A stretch of DNA of 64,000 bases from Membranipora membranacea (Eukaryota; Bryozoa; Gymnolaemata; Cheilostomatida; Membraniporidae): contig OU612074.1 of NCBI GenBank assembly GCA_914767715.1, positions 17,780,062-17,844,061 on the forward strand, in the 5' to 3' direction. Of the stretch, positions 36,001-47,800 are shown one piece after another (position 1 is the stretch's first letter; each line of letters begins with the position of its first letter). A program made the position numbers and the translations under genes. Under the pieces are notes generated by a model. It had not been told where the DNA came from. It worked only from the letters and a program-made list of their open reading frames with translations, and searched no databases.

Positions 36001-39000
36001 TGATTTAATATAATAAACCAAGGTTTCTGTTTTTGCCCCCCCCCCCCCGCCCCCAAAGACGATCAAACTTCCCCTTAACCCTCTAAGCAATTCAATGAGG
36101 ACTCATGTTTTCTATATGCCAGCAAAAGGAATGTTGTCAGGGTACCATGTTTGTTTATAATTTACTGCTGGCAACCTGTTCCATCTTTGGCTGCTTTATG
36201 GCATAAGTGTGTTGTTCAGTGATAGCATCACTTGAATAAAAATTCCCTAAATATTTCTTTCAAAGGTTTATGAGTTGATAGTAATTAAGGTCTTCAATGC
36301 GGAGAGAGTTACCCCCTTTAGAGCACAGGTGCTGGGTCCCATGGTACTCAAGCCAAGCCCTATACCCTTGCCTGCCAGTATTCCGGCTACTCTTTATATC
36401 AATGAGGCAAAGGGAAATTGTTTCACAGCATGTTTGGTGCGCAATCACACCGTGGACATCTTGTTTTTAGCCCCGTTTGGCAAGGACCTCAAAGTGAATC
36501 GAGACCAGACCTCACAGATCACAACCTTTAGACCTCTCCTGACTATTTATTAAATACATTTTTACCTCCTTTTCCAGAGATGAGAGACAATGGAGAGATC
36601 TAGCCTTCTGTCTCTCTAAGCTCACATACTCTGAGAAGTCTATTAAGAAGCTGACGGAGCTGTTCTCTTGTTACGGAGATAAGCTGGCTGATGATGATAT
36701 ATACGATAACTTTATGTGTATTATAGAGAAGACCACCCAGAAACTCAAACCTAAACCCGGATCTAAGGTATGGTGCTTAGCAGGCCAAGTGTCGAGTCAA
36801 CTGTTCCCTCTGTAGATTTATTTGTTTGATCGCGGGTTTTGTGCATTTTGATTCCTGAGGGTTGCCTCGAAAACCCTTAGACTAACCTGTTGCTGAGAGC
36901 ATTGCATTGGAGCTGTTCTTACAATACCCTATTTGTTTGGACAATACTACTTATGGTTACGGTAATAGTAGTTTCACTCGATTACTTTGACTGTCTTTCG
37001 AGGCAAGATGTTGGCAATAGGTCAAATTATTTAGAGTTAACTCATTTAGAGTCAAGCCACCAGTCACTACTTGGATTGATTTTGTGAACTTGTGGCTCGA
37101 CTTGACTCTAGGTCATTTTTCCCTGCAATGATTATTATAATGTTACATGCTGTACATTTTGTGTAGGAAATGTTGGTCGAGCTTTCAGCTAAGATAGAGA
37201 TAGCTCACAGTCGGGGAGTAGAGGATACTGATGCTCTGGAGAACGCCTCAGAAGTCGTGTCACAACTTAATCAGACTAGAACTAAGGCTAGCAAAGGTAT
37301 GGTTACAAAAACATCCATTGACTATAGAATGGGAATAATTAAGAATTCTAGCATAACAACAGAATGAAATCGTATTGAAAATTTGATTTTTATGGACAAA
37401 TGATCAGTCCATACTCTCATTGACAAAAAAGGAAAATGTAGATATTAGTGTAATAATTCTTTGTATTTGAAATAGTTCTTCCCGGATGGAGAATACTAAT
37501 TATGGCTGAGAAATACAGCTATATTAAATTTTTGTGCATCAGTAATTGCCATTTTATTATATAAAGCTCTGCATTAATGGCTGCCCACAGACAACATTGA
37601 TTAGACCTATACAACCTATGACAGTTTATACACACCCAAATTAACTTCTCATAAAACCATTTACTCGTGTAGATGTTATCATTTAAACTCCATGGAAACA
37701 TCACATATTACCTACTGTATAAGCCCAATTACTCACACATTGTGTGTTCTCATTTACACCATCGCATTATAACCTACTGTATAAGCCCAATTGCTCCCAC
37801 ATTGCGTGTCTCATTTACACCAGGAGGGCGTAAGAAGTCAGGAAGGCGTACACGACGAACACGTACAGCCTCTGATAGCGACGACGATAGTGATGGTAGT
37901 ACTTGTAGCCGTAGATCAACTAGTAGTAATGTTAGTGTGAGCCAACACCCTGCCTCCCGCAGATCTGTCAGAAAGGTATGTGATTACGATCTCTGTCTAA
38001 CCTTTCTGTTTTGTTGCAATAATTTCAGAGTAGTATTTTTATTTTCTGACCATAACTTATTTGACGTGGCTTTCCGTGCGGGCTTTGTTTGGTTGGCCGT
38101 GTAGGTCACCACAAAACTCAATGAGCATGAGATATGGTTAAACTGAACTGGTCAAAACGGATAACACCTTGCAGAACCAGCACATTGCTATTCTTATTAT
38201 CATTTAATGTGATTGGTCACTTTGGTTGTCACGGGTGTAATCTGTTTGTGATCCCAGAATGCTTCTGAGAAACAATAAATGAGCCACCGGAGTAAGGTCT
38301 ATGTTGTTGTCCATTTTTATATCTATGATATTAGAACGCTCCAATGTCTCATTGGTGTAATTGTTGTTTGCCTCTAAATTCCAGGCAGCCCCTTTGAAAC
38401 CTCTGGATAATCTGCTCAGTGAGCTGGAAGAAGAAAGTGACGAGGACTTACCGGTATCTAAAAACTTTACTAAATGTAAGAATCCTGTACTTACCGCAAC
38501 CAGAGCTGGCATAAAGTCACCCTTGAGTCAAGTCATTTAGAGTCAAGTCATTTAGAGTCAAGTCATGACTTGACTTAGTGTACTTGTGACTCAAGTTGAG
38601 TAGGTTAAACATGTGACACTTTCGTCCTGCTTCACAACACTCCCTGTAAAAGAGACTAACTAGAGTAGTTGAAAGTTTACCATAAATCTAGGTATCAAGC
38701 CTGTGAGAAATGGCCATTTTACTCTCTTGCAAATACATCACTCCTCTTGGATACGTATGTCATCTTACTTGTCGATTTCGCTGATTTCTTCTTATTGAAT
38801 CAGAGATAGCTGTTACTGATGGCAGCATCGCAAAAAACTGATATTCCCCATTTTGTGCCACGCAGTCAGCAATTTGAGCTTGCCAATTCTTGATTGGCAA
38901 TTAAGCCTCGCCAACCTTTTCACAGTACAAGATGACATATTGAATTTGGAGGCGACATTATATGTGAATTAAATATCTGTTTGTGATTTTGCGTTGAAAT

Positions 39001-39377
39001 TAAACTTAACCTCCGCATGCATGTATTGTTTTCTGTCTCTGCCACATGTGGTTGAGAAATAAAATATTTTGTGGAGCCGAAAAAGATTTGGTACTAGTTC
39101 AATAAAATTGATGCACATAATAAAATATATAAAATTTATCTTTTATAGAAGACTGAATTTAAAAACTGCACAAATTGTATTCCTCCCCAAATAGTTGTAC
39201 CATTTTTTCGCTATTCTTCCCACAGCTAAGAAAATAGGAGGTACAAAAGTTCAGACTGACAAGAAGAAGCTATCCTTCAGCTCGAGTAGTGAAGATGAAG
39301 AAGTGAGCGCTGACGCTGTCTTTAGTCCCGCACCGCCACGCAGCAGGCAAAGATCGCTAAGAACCAAGAATAAATAA
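18093..39377 (+). CDS. NCAPD2: Condensin complex subunit 1 (CAP-D2), 34 exons, complete
   Basis: Exons: 18093-18111, 19376-19510, 20211-20286, 20391-20420, 20766-20827, 21240-21421, 21790-21944, 22589-22710, 23284-23407, 24157-24304, 24787-24948, 25664-25834, 26355-26504, 26883-26995, 27435-27560, 28440-28602, 29003-29114, 29611-29755, 30114-30240, 30718-30815, 31187-31322, 31733-31817, 32217-32385, 32903-33005, 33372-33474, 33871-33994, 34378-34533, 35002-35179, 35802-35977, 36578-36767, 37167-37296, 37824-37975, 38385-38475, 39226-39377. The total is 4,365 nt, or 1,454 residues, close to human CAP-D2 at about 1,400. Diagnostic blocks include LEPWTPHLYARLRDE, LILNDMVKVKGQISE, IVSRLSDPEVGV and DKQSESLMERFVLRFR. 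The protein is a HEAT-repeat scaffold that binds the kleisin in condensin I and helps compact mitotic chromosomes. The tail (from about residue 1,330) is basic then Ser/Asp-rich (FSSSSEDEE), as expected for mitotic phosphorylation and nuclear import. Exon 4 uses a weak donor (GTGTAT) and is the least certain boundary. Confidence 0.95.
22517..22624 (+). repeat. Duplicated 3' splice-site region at NCAPD2 exon 8
   Basis: An upstream stretch (TTACAGTTGTATATGTGACT, then CCTGTTTTAA) resembles the true exon 8 start (TCACAGTTGCATAGGAAACT, then GCTGTTTTAA) about 64 bases downstream. The decoy acceptor hits an early in-frame TGA, so the downstream site is the functional one. It looks like a decayed tandem duplication of the junction. 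Confidence 0.55.
23755..23826. repeat. Short tandem repeat TAGCTATTA-type
   Basis: About five imperfect 10-12-base units of the form TTTAGCTATTA run in tandem in an NCAPD2 intron. It is a simple repeat with no visible function. Confidence 0.7.
25472..25540 (+). repeat. tRNA-like sequence, probable SINE head or tRNA pseudogene
   Basis: The stretch opens GTAGTGG and closes CACTACC, which pair as an acceptor stem. TGGTGTAGTGGTTGGGGCA resembles a Pol III A box, and GGTTGGAATCC is a B box with one change from the usual GGTTCGAATCC. The anticodon stem is poor, so it is not a working tRNA. It lies in an NCAPD2 intron. A tRNA-derived SINE is the likeliest source, and I see no clear tail or target duplication. 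Confidence 0.55.
30469..30523. repeat. Perfect short palindrome in NCAPD2 intron
   Basis: The arms CCATAAACATATAAATACTA and TAGTATTTATATGTTTATGG are exact complements around an 11-15-base AT-rich loop. It is probably a foldback remnant or a structure-forming site. Confidence 0.8.
34005..34050 (+). repeat. Hairpin immediately after NCAPD2 exon 26 donor
   Basis: GATAAAGTATAATCCA is exactly complementary to TGGATTATACTTTATC, with a loop of about 14 bases. The stem begins about ten bases after the 5' splice site at 33995 and could form in the nascent transcript. Any effect on splicing is inference. Confidence 0.8.
34514..34820 (+). repeat. Partial duplication of NCAPD2 exon 27 donor region
   Basis: The exon end and downstream intron (ACTCCTCATCTATATGCCAG, then TCAGTTCTGCTAGGC) recur in the following intron. 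The copy reads ACTCCTCATCTATATGCCAA near 34691 and TCTGTTTTGCTAGGCTTG near 34807. The two copied blocks are now separated by about 90 bases of other sequence. The copied donor has lost its GT after AG. Confidence 0.65.
35221..35360. repeat. AGTCAAG-type dispersed repeat, copy 1
   Basis: This stretch is rich in GTCAAGTCATT, GACTCGACTCGACTT and CATGACTTGTC motifs in both orientations. Related stretches occur at 37015-37125 and 38510-38612 within NCAPD2 introns. It may be a degenerate minisatellite or a small foldback element. Confidence 0.55.
36275..36553 (+). other. Open frame in NCAPD2 intron, possible retroelement relic
   Basis: A 92-residue frame reads through intron sequence between exons 29 and 30 and looks more protein-like than its surroundings, with balanced composition (PLPASIPATLYINEA, then CFTACLVRNHTVDILF). 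The pattern faintly recalls the linker after the protease in Ty3/gypsy polyproteins. I cannot support that firmly, no neighbouring domains are visible, and the frame may be chance. Confidence 0.2.
37015..37125. repeat. AGTCAAG-type dispersed repeat, copy 2
   Basis: AACTCATTTAGAGTCAAGCC is followed by ACTTGTGGCTCGACTTGACT in opposite orientation. It matches the motifs of the repeats at 35221 and 38510. Confidence 0.55.
37700..37823 (+). repeat. Tandem duplication ending at NCAPD2 exon 32 acceptor
   Basis: The unit CCTACTGTATAAGCCCAATT, followed by CTC-CACATTG-GTG and TCATTTACACCA, occurs twice. The second copy runs directly into the functional acceptor (ACACCAG at 37823). The first ends ACACCATCG and lacks the AG. 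The junction's branch-point and pyrimidine region has therefore been duplicated. Confidence 0.75.
38510..38612. repeat. AGTCAAG-type dispersed repeat, copy 3
   Basis: Two to three tandem units of AGTCAAGTCATTTAG precede ATGACTTGACTTAGTG and TGTGACTCAAGTTGAG. This is the clearest copy, and it begins just after the exon ending at 38475. Confidence 0.65.
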
Positions 39378-40114
39378 CACCTCAAACTGGTTGTACAGCT
39401 CAGCGGGGAATCGACATCTGGGTAGCATTAGCCTTGTCACGGGGCTAATTTATTTTTTAGGTTTTACTGCCCAAACAAAAAGAAGCTGTGTGATAATGCT
39501 AGGGTAGCATACATATTACTGTATTATAAAGACTAGCTATAGGCATATTTTGTGCACTAAGTTGCATCATCAAGAGAATATCAGTTTGCTATATGGTCCA
39601 AGCATGACTTAGATCTGCAGAAACCGTATACCGTGTGTTAGGAGTCCGATGCCTTTTTTTCATAAAGTGCGGCTTGGCATAATTAACGATTAATGGTACA
39701 CCCGTAGATGAACACAACACGACATACAGAATGATGCTAGAAAATTTAATTACAGCGAAAATCTTTCTTTTTCTCTTTTATATAATCCTTGCATTATCTT
39801 CTTTTCCGTTCGCTTTTTTGCTGTAAAAGTATTGTATCTAGAACAAAATAATAAAGATATAGTAATGAAACATCGATATATTATATCAAAAGTCTTGTGT
39901 TTTGAAAATTGGCCTTCTGATTGATGCGACCCTAAAAACAAGTCATTAAGATGGCACTTATCACAAAAAATATCATAGGTTCCTTGCGCCAACAGGCACG
40001 CAGAAGTGATTTACCTGGTGTCAAACCATAAATCTGTCTTGGTACATCATGAGAACAATCATAACATGCAAGAAACAAATCATAGCAGCCTCAGCCAATC
40101 ACAAAAAGTGGTAT
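39378..40114. other. Intergenic / 3' untranslated stretch after NCAPD2
   Basis: No coding segment is visible. It probably contains the NCAPD2 3' untranslated region up to the candidate poly(A) signal near 39850. The rest is AT-rich sequence without recognisable structure. Confidence 0.5.
39850..39855 (+). terminator. Candidate NCAPD2 polyadenylation signal
   Basis: AATAAA lies about 470 bases after the NCAPD2 stop and is the first clear canonical hexamer downstream. The hexamer overlapping the stop region itself is too close to be the main signal. Actual 3' ends are unknown. Confidence 0.4.
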
Positions 40115-40572
40115 ACCCATAGACTTAATAATAAACCTAGACAGGACACCATATAATATACTGCTGAAGTGAGGCACTTAATTGTGGGGCGACTTAACGT
40201 CATTGGAAGGTGTAGAAGCATTGATGCCATCATTGATTTACTGTTCAAAATCCAGGTTTTTTGTTCATAACTCAATCAATTTTGAATTTGAAAATCACAA
40301 TTTAAAATCAGCAGCATCTTGTTATCAACTTGATGCCATTTCTTCTTCAAAAAAATTGTTTGCTCAAAATCAGTATCAAACTGTTCAAGAGAAGCTGCTA
40401 AATCTATTGTAATTTTCAAACTAAAAAAAAACCCTGGATTTTTTGACAGTAGATCAATGATAGCATCATTGCTTCTATACCTTCAAATGCTATTATGTCG
40501 CCCACAATTAAAGGCCTCAATGCTAATGCTCCATATAGTGTCTTGACTAGGTTTATAATTAAGTCTATGGGT
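40115..40572. mobile_element. MITE with about 140-bp terminal inverted repeats (family 1, copy 1)
   Basis: The element begins ACCCATAGACTTAATA and ends TTAAGTCTATGGGT. The inverted arms extend inward through AACCTAG, TTAATTGTGGG, AGAAGCA-TGATGC and ATCATTGAT to AATCCAGG. The centre is about 180 bases and AT-rich, with no transposase. A related copy lies at 56098-56566. I could not see a clear target-site duplication. It lies in the tail-to-tail intergenic region. Confidence 0.85.
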
Positions 40573-41148
40573 GAAATCTTACATAACATTACTATTGTTA
40601 TCTGCCTACAACCTGCATTGGTCTGCTCAATATTTGTAAAATTTAAAACTTAAGAAATACTCTCAAGACGGCAGACTGAGAGTTGTAGAAAGTTATTCAT
40701 AGTATTATTACAACCAATCTATCCATATAAATGCAATTGGATTCTTGGAGTCCCGTTAAAATAAACTGAAAGCTAGCATAACCATAAAAGTGTACCCAAT
40801 GTTGAATTTTTCTTCGTCTTTTATTGTTACCTCCACATGACTTTTTCTACAAAGGAAGAGGTGAGCGAGTCTCTATTTGTATTCCTTTTCCATGATCTTG
40901 CAGGGCCAGAACGACATTGGCTAGATAAAATTATGTGGTAGAGATGATCTAAACGCCTTCAAATCCCACAATCATAATAAACTCTCTATTTGATAAAATC
41001 ATTTACTAAAATTAGTGAATTTGAACTGATTTTTAGCTGACATGTCTCTGTTATAATAATGATAAATTTGTGACATACTATGATGACGCTCTACCATTTA
41101 TTAGATTTTCTGTGAACAACAAATTGGTTTGTGAACAACTTATTAAAG

Positions 41149-41492
41149 CAGGGCTGCTCAACCAGTGGCCCTGGGTCCTCATGCGGCCCCCGACCCAATT
41201 TTATGCGGCCCTTGTTTGAGGAAATCGAGTAGTCACAAAAACAGTTTTCACCCCTATATTTATTACATTCCTTATTTGTACAATAATAATGAACGCTCTA
41301 CTTCTAGTCGCAGTATTTTGGAATTCCCCAACCATTGCATTTGAGTGACCTCCAATAAATAAATTCCCCACTGTAGAGATGAAAATACTGCACACCCATA
41401 TATGAATGTTTGATTTATGGTGAGGTTGCGACCCACAGGGACATTTCAATATGTGGATGCGGTCTCCTCAATGCAAAGGTTGGGCACCCCTG
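41149..41492. mobile_element. Non-autonomous hAT-like DNA transposon
   Basis: The left end CAGGGCTGCTCAACC and the right end GGTTGGGCACCCCTG form imperfect inverted repeats of the CAGGGGTG-CCCAACC type known from animal hAT elements. Flanks TATTAAAG and AATTAAGT (41141-41148 and 41493-41500) are plausible decayed 8-bp target duplications. The 344-bp body is richer in GC than its surroundings and has no transposase frame. Confidence 0.75.
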
Positions 41493-41822
41493 AATTAAGT
41501 AATCACAAACAAAACAAACTACCCTGTAGTTATTTATCATGAAGAGGTCATATGAGATAACTAGCGTGCTGGTGACTTGATGAAGTTGAAGGTTGTATTT
41601 AGTTGAATGACTTCAGGAAAAACAATCATTAAATACTAGCAAAAAAACATTATCATCTGGTGAAATGGAGACTTTTTGCAAAACAATAAACATTTAAAAA
41701 TATTTTAGTCTTGCTCCTGTGACTCGGGCAGCACGCAGAAAATTGACTGAATTTAAATGCATTTGAAAAGCTCCAAATCCAAGCTTTTCTGGCGGAAACA
41801 TGTCAGAATATTGTAGCCATTA

Positions 41823-44800
41823 TTACCATAGTAACTGTTGGGAAAAGATAACACTGAAGACGGACATAGTGAGGACAGTACTAGATACAGTTGCAAGCTT
41901 GGGTTGGTTTGACTTCAGGGCTCCCGAGGAATCTAGTCTTAGTCTTGACTCTAGAGCTGATTCTGGGGCCAGGATGTAGTCAAACCTCCACTCCCTGTTA
42001 AATGGGTCATCTTCAATGTGTACAATACAATATAGAGTGAGATCATCCTCATTGGCCGGGTCATATTCGATGTTAATGATGGGCTGGGTGCCCTCGACCC
42101 AACCCATCCAAAGGTACTCTGCTATCCCATTCGTGTCCATGTTCTTGGCGCAGTCTACTTCTAGGTCTTCTGTGAACTCCAAAATTTGAGCGCTTTTAAT
42201 CAGTGACTCAGCGTAAATCACATCAATAGGCTCCGACTCGTCTTTGACATCTAAATGAGACTGGTCCGAACAAACAATCATCAAACCCTGTAGAGCTTTA
42301 GACAAAGCTATCGTAGCGTCGATCTGACTGGCTGTATTCTTGGTCTCAGTGGCAACATCCTCAATCATCTTCTCGTCACCGTAACTCAGCAGAGCGTGAC
42401 CGGCTGGAGATCCTCCGATCGATGAACACCGGATGTCTATAGTCTCTCCCTCGAAACCTCTGATGATCTTTGGTGTTAGGGAAAGGGTGGGTTTAGTACT
42501 TTCTGTAGCAGCTGGTTCTAGGTCTGAAAACACAAGATAGACGCAGTGAACAAACAAGCATTCTCTCTATAACACCTGAATTGTATTCGAGGCTACGCAA
42601 AAGTGGGAATATTTGACATAACTATTATTTTTCTACTTTTGATGATATTTGAGCAACCTTTTTTTTATTACTGATCATAAATTCTATAAGTTATTATTAA
42701 TTTATAAACATATTAAGAAGTAGAAGATGTTAATTCCTAATGTTGCAACACAATCTGTTGTCAACAAATTATTTTTCTTTTATGTTTTCTTCTTCAGTTT
42801 GTCTTCACTTACAACGCACTTTATAAAAAAATGATGAAGCTGCCTAAATTGTTATAAAAAGAATGGCCTATATTGATGTTATAACTGACATGTAATAACT
42901 GAAATTCATTTCGTTTAGTAAAGCATAATATCTATCAATCAATCACATACAGTTTTCCTTACATATCTATATATCTATATATATTTTCCTTTTTTATTTT
43001 TTGTTTATGAGGTCAAAAAGTTGTTATTTTCATTTGTTTATATAACATACTTATTTATATGGAAACCTCAATAAAAAGACATAATAATAATAATGATGTA
43101 AAAGCTATGTTCAATTCTATTGCTAATGTCTCACCTGGAACAGGTGTAGTTATCTCCTCCAATTCTGCGTTGTATGTTTCCAAATCGACTTCAATAATTT
43201 GTTTCCCACATCTACAAATAACCAAAAGTAACAACTCATGATTAAATGATATCCAGGTTATAATCACACACACTATTGGTATGTTCATATATAAATATTT
43301 AGTTCTCTTTAAAGTGAAAGATCATAATTGGAGCGAATTCCCCGAGTTACACCCGATAATGTAGAGAGGGCACACTGTAGATTACCATTGAGGTTAAGTA
43401 TATCAGAGGGTTAGACTCCAAATAGTTTTGAATTTTAGGTGTGAAAAAAATGGTCAGTTGGTCTGCTGAACTGTGCTTGTAATAGCTTAATCTGAGCAGT
43501 CATAAATGTTAGTGTACATTAAGGTTGGAGATTGTTGTAAATATTTCAATTTTATTGGATGGCTTGGACCTTTTACTTTTGTTTTATTTGTTTAAGAGAG
43601 TCAAGGTGACCTTTCAACTTTGATTTCAACTTCAATACTGCTACAAGATATCAAGAACAAGCTTCTATCCTTGCTTAGCTTATCTGCAATACCAGATCAT
43701 ATATCTAGCTCAAATCACAAGTAGGAATATGAAGGTGTGGTGGAACCGGATATTAGCATAAGGGATCTAGACAGCAGGCGAAAGAGATTAGCAAAGGACG
43801 CAGACTCGGACTATATCCGGATGTGCGAGATGGGAGGGTATTGGAATAAACGTGAACTAAGAGAGGAGAAGCCCAAGGGAGAGACTGATTAAGATACATG
43901 CCGAACTAGGGAGCTAGGAGTACCCATACAACAATTCATGTAAGTTGAATACACGACAGAAGGGATAAAAACTCTATTCAAATATTATTACCGCATTTTG
44001 TATCCCTAAATTTATCTAGTCTATAATCTCTTCTCACGGTTAATGAAATCGGAACAGCCAAAAATGTGAGATATATCACTCGATGTCATCGTGGTCATAC
44101 ATGAGAGGTTGTACTCTTTTTTTTTAATACTTTTGTTGGCATCATAATCATCTTTAAGAAAAAAAATGCTTTTCGTTATGTGCCAATTAAGAAAAAAGGA
44201 AAAAAATAGAAATTTGTAAAGGTATGTGAATTGAGCTAATAGATGTTGGAGAGATACTTGAACTTGAGTACTTGAACTTGAGTACTTGAACTTGAGTACT
44301 TGAGAGAGTACTTGAGAGAGTACTTGAGAGAGTACTTGAACTCATCACATCCTCTTGATTACCGAGCAGACATTTGCACACACCTAAATGCACAGTAAAG
44401 CAAAACCTCCTCTGCCTGAAAAAGGGTAGCTGACAAAAGGACTACCATGCGAAAAGTCAACTCAAGTCCAGTAAGGCGAGCTAAATTAAACCTCAATCAT
44501 ATCTAACAACACAAACAGATGTCAAAAATACCTTAACAACATAATCTGTGGAGTAATATTACAAGGTCCGCTGAAAACCTAAAGAAATTCACCTCTATGA
44601 TATTAATATCTTGATATTTTTGTAATTTTTCTTTCTTCTCAAAGATATTTATCTCTCATAATTATGCAAATAACCTATCTTCATTTCAACTTGTCTTCAT
44701 TCTCAAGCTTTCTTCTTTCCTTTTCCTATTTTTTTTCAGCATTATTCGGAAAACATTTCACTATTGGAATGAATTAGACTGCCAATAAAACTGTAGAAAA

Positions 44801-47800
44801 AAAATTCTACTTACGGCATATCTTGAATTCCATCCTCAGTGGTGCGGTGTCGTGAGACTGCTTTCGTCCACCACTTGTTATACGGTACAGGGCCAGCTTT
44901 CTGTGTGCCTAATCGCTCAGGAACGCAATCATCTGAGGTAAGTTGGAATGTTCCATCTACGTTTAAGTTTCCTGAGTTGAAAAAAATGTAAAATAATGTA
45001 TTATAATTGTAATCACAGATGAGTAAACCTAATATTAGCCAACACGAATTTTTCACTAGCTGATGTTGGAGTTAATGTAAAATAAAGAGGCTGAATTAAT
45101 GTAAGCTAACAACAGAATTCATTTAACAAAGCATGTGCTTGCCTGACAATTTTTCATCCTGCAAATACTGCGCTAGGGTTGATACATTTGTAAATAACCA
45201 CTTTGATCAAAATCAAAATATGCTCAGAATGATATTTTGCACACAAAAAATTAAATATCTCAAGTCCGATGTGTTATGTTATAAAGAGTAATCGCCAACT
45301 TCAATTTGAAGGTATTAGGCAATATGGCAAGCCATTATTCATTATCCATTATTTGATTCCAGGTCAGCTAGGGTGAATGGGACAGCCAAATCAGGTAGTA
45401 CTAGACGAACAGTGCACCCGGTGGGGTTCGAACCTGGGACCTTATGATCCCAAGTCAGCCGCCCCTAACAATGAGCTATCCATGATTTAGTAATATCTAT
45501 ATACCTTCAGTTCTGACTGTCAGCTTTATATCTATGCTGGCAGCTGCTTGCCTTTCATAAGTTACAATGTGAGTCTTGGGTGGTAGCTCCAAAGTGTTGT
45601 TTAACTTTGGATTACCTGAAAACACAAGCCATGATGTGAAACGCTGTATGACAGAAAGCAACACCTAATTTGATGATGATGATGTATATCACCCTTTATC
45701 AAGAGCCTAAGAGAAAAAATCTCAGTTTGTACAAAATAAGTTATAGTAAAAAAAGTGTACAGAAAAACAGCACTGTAGTAGGAAATAACAATCATTAATT
45801 TAAAGGTATTATATTATTATTATTCCTATTGTAGTAAAAAATATAGGGTAGGCAAAAGTCAGAGACGAGTGCCATCATCACCAGGAGAGGGCGTTGTAAG
45901 CTGCTCCCCAATCAATTTAAGACACATAATTAGCAAATGATAATCCCAGAGGAGCCGCTTTTGACATGGATTATCCAGTTATATAGTTTTTAGGCCCCAG
46001 TATCTAGCTATCTAGGGGAGGCAGTGCCTCCCTGCCTCCCCTAGACTTACCTGCCTGTTGTTTCATTATCATTACACCCCTTTCAATGTTACAGGTGCAC
46101 ATAAGTTTTGTACCACTCAACGGACTAATATAAAACTACATTTTTGGTGAAATGAAATGCTCGTTGTTTTCGCACGAAAATAATTGCGCCTCATCGTTGG
46201 GACATTGTGAACTAGATACTTGGGAGCAGCTACTGAAAAAATTGCTAGTCTTATTTAATTTTTGAAGATTGAGTGTTTTCAAATTGAAGAAAAGATTTGG
46301 TCAATTGAATGAAACCCAAAAGAGGGTTTACGCATTTCGACGGCCAAGACTGAAGAGATGGTTACTTTCATTTACTAGTACACTTTTGCCCAATGCTTGA
46401 TCAGTTTTTCCTGATTTAGGTTCAGGTCTCTGTCCATTCAATCGGTTGTTTAAAGAGTTTGTTCTAAAGATGACAGTTTTAAAATTGTTCACTTATGTCA
46501 TAATGTCTGGTTGGAGTTGTGTTGTGGTGGTCAAGGTAACTTGGTCACAAGGTCGAGTCCACAAGGTCAAGGTCACAAGGACTAGTACAAACCGCATGTT
46601 TCACCAGTCCAGTCACTACCACACTGACACTTTGCTCCTTCATCACCTTCGACACATTCACCGCCGTTTAAACATAGCTGCTGATTGCATTTGTTTACTT
46701 TTTTACCACAGACAGTGCCTCCCCAGCCCGCATCACAAAGACATATACTATATGTTAGCATTTGCTGGCATTGTCCATGTGAACCGCACCTGTTGTTATT
46801 GCAGAGTCTCATAGCTGCAAATAGAACATGCCAAACTTTTAAGCGTGGATCTCACTGAATATACTTTTTACTTTAATCGCTGGTAGTTAAATCAATTTGA
46901 GCCTGTAATGAATAAAGAAACTGTCCATTGAGGCTTGTAGCACAGCCAGTTTTATAAGTCATGTCGGATCAGCACCAATGCTCCCCATAGAATTTCTGTA
47001 ACGTGCACATAAAGAGAGAGTTATGCAGTAAATATATGATGTCACTCTCTCCTGGTAAGGCTCTGGGGAGCATTGCAATCATGTCATCATTGTGGACTTT
47101 CGCGAATGCTAGGCATTCTGTTATCAGGACGGTTAGCTCTTTTGGGAGAGGGGAAGGAGCAGAGGTGTTTTGCCACCTGATATAAAATACTTTAGCATTA
47201 CCAGTTTGACAATTCCGTGCCTTGAAGCCAGCAGGGCATTGACAAATGTATGAGTTTCCTGTAGCTGATTGGACGCACTTGCCACCATTTTGACATCTGC
47301 GGGGGCAATAGTGTAATCTAGTCTCACACTGGTCCCCTTGAAATCCTGCGTCGCAGCTGCATCCTATCAAACCACCAACCAGCAGGGTGCAATCACCATT
47401 CCCTCTGCATCTGTTACGACCGCACTGATTTGGTTCTGTCAACAACAACCAAAGCATTATTTACCAACAATCAGCGTCAGAGTTAAAAATCATTAACCTA
47501 TCATCCAATAAATGTTTACAAGGAGGGCCGTCAGAGGGGGGGGGGGGCAAGAGCCTGGGAGGCTCCAACTAGTTTTCAGCTTGTTATGGCACAATAATGC
47601 ATGCTTATAATGGTAGTAGGTCATTGGAGGGATTGCTTGCTTTCAGAAGCACAAGCTAGTATCCCGATAGTGACCTTTAACATCTTGTCTACGATGAGAT
47701 GTCGGCTTTTCTGATGTACTCTTTGTTTGCTTTTTTTTCTCTTATTCCTATGCTCTATGTGAGCAGCAGTGTATTAAACAGCAAATTTCGCAACATACTT

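Noticed and set aside
44238-44341. CRISPR-like array
   Set aside because: Units are contiguous without unique spacers, and the genome is eukaryotic; it is a minisatellite.
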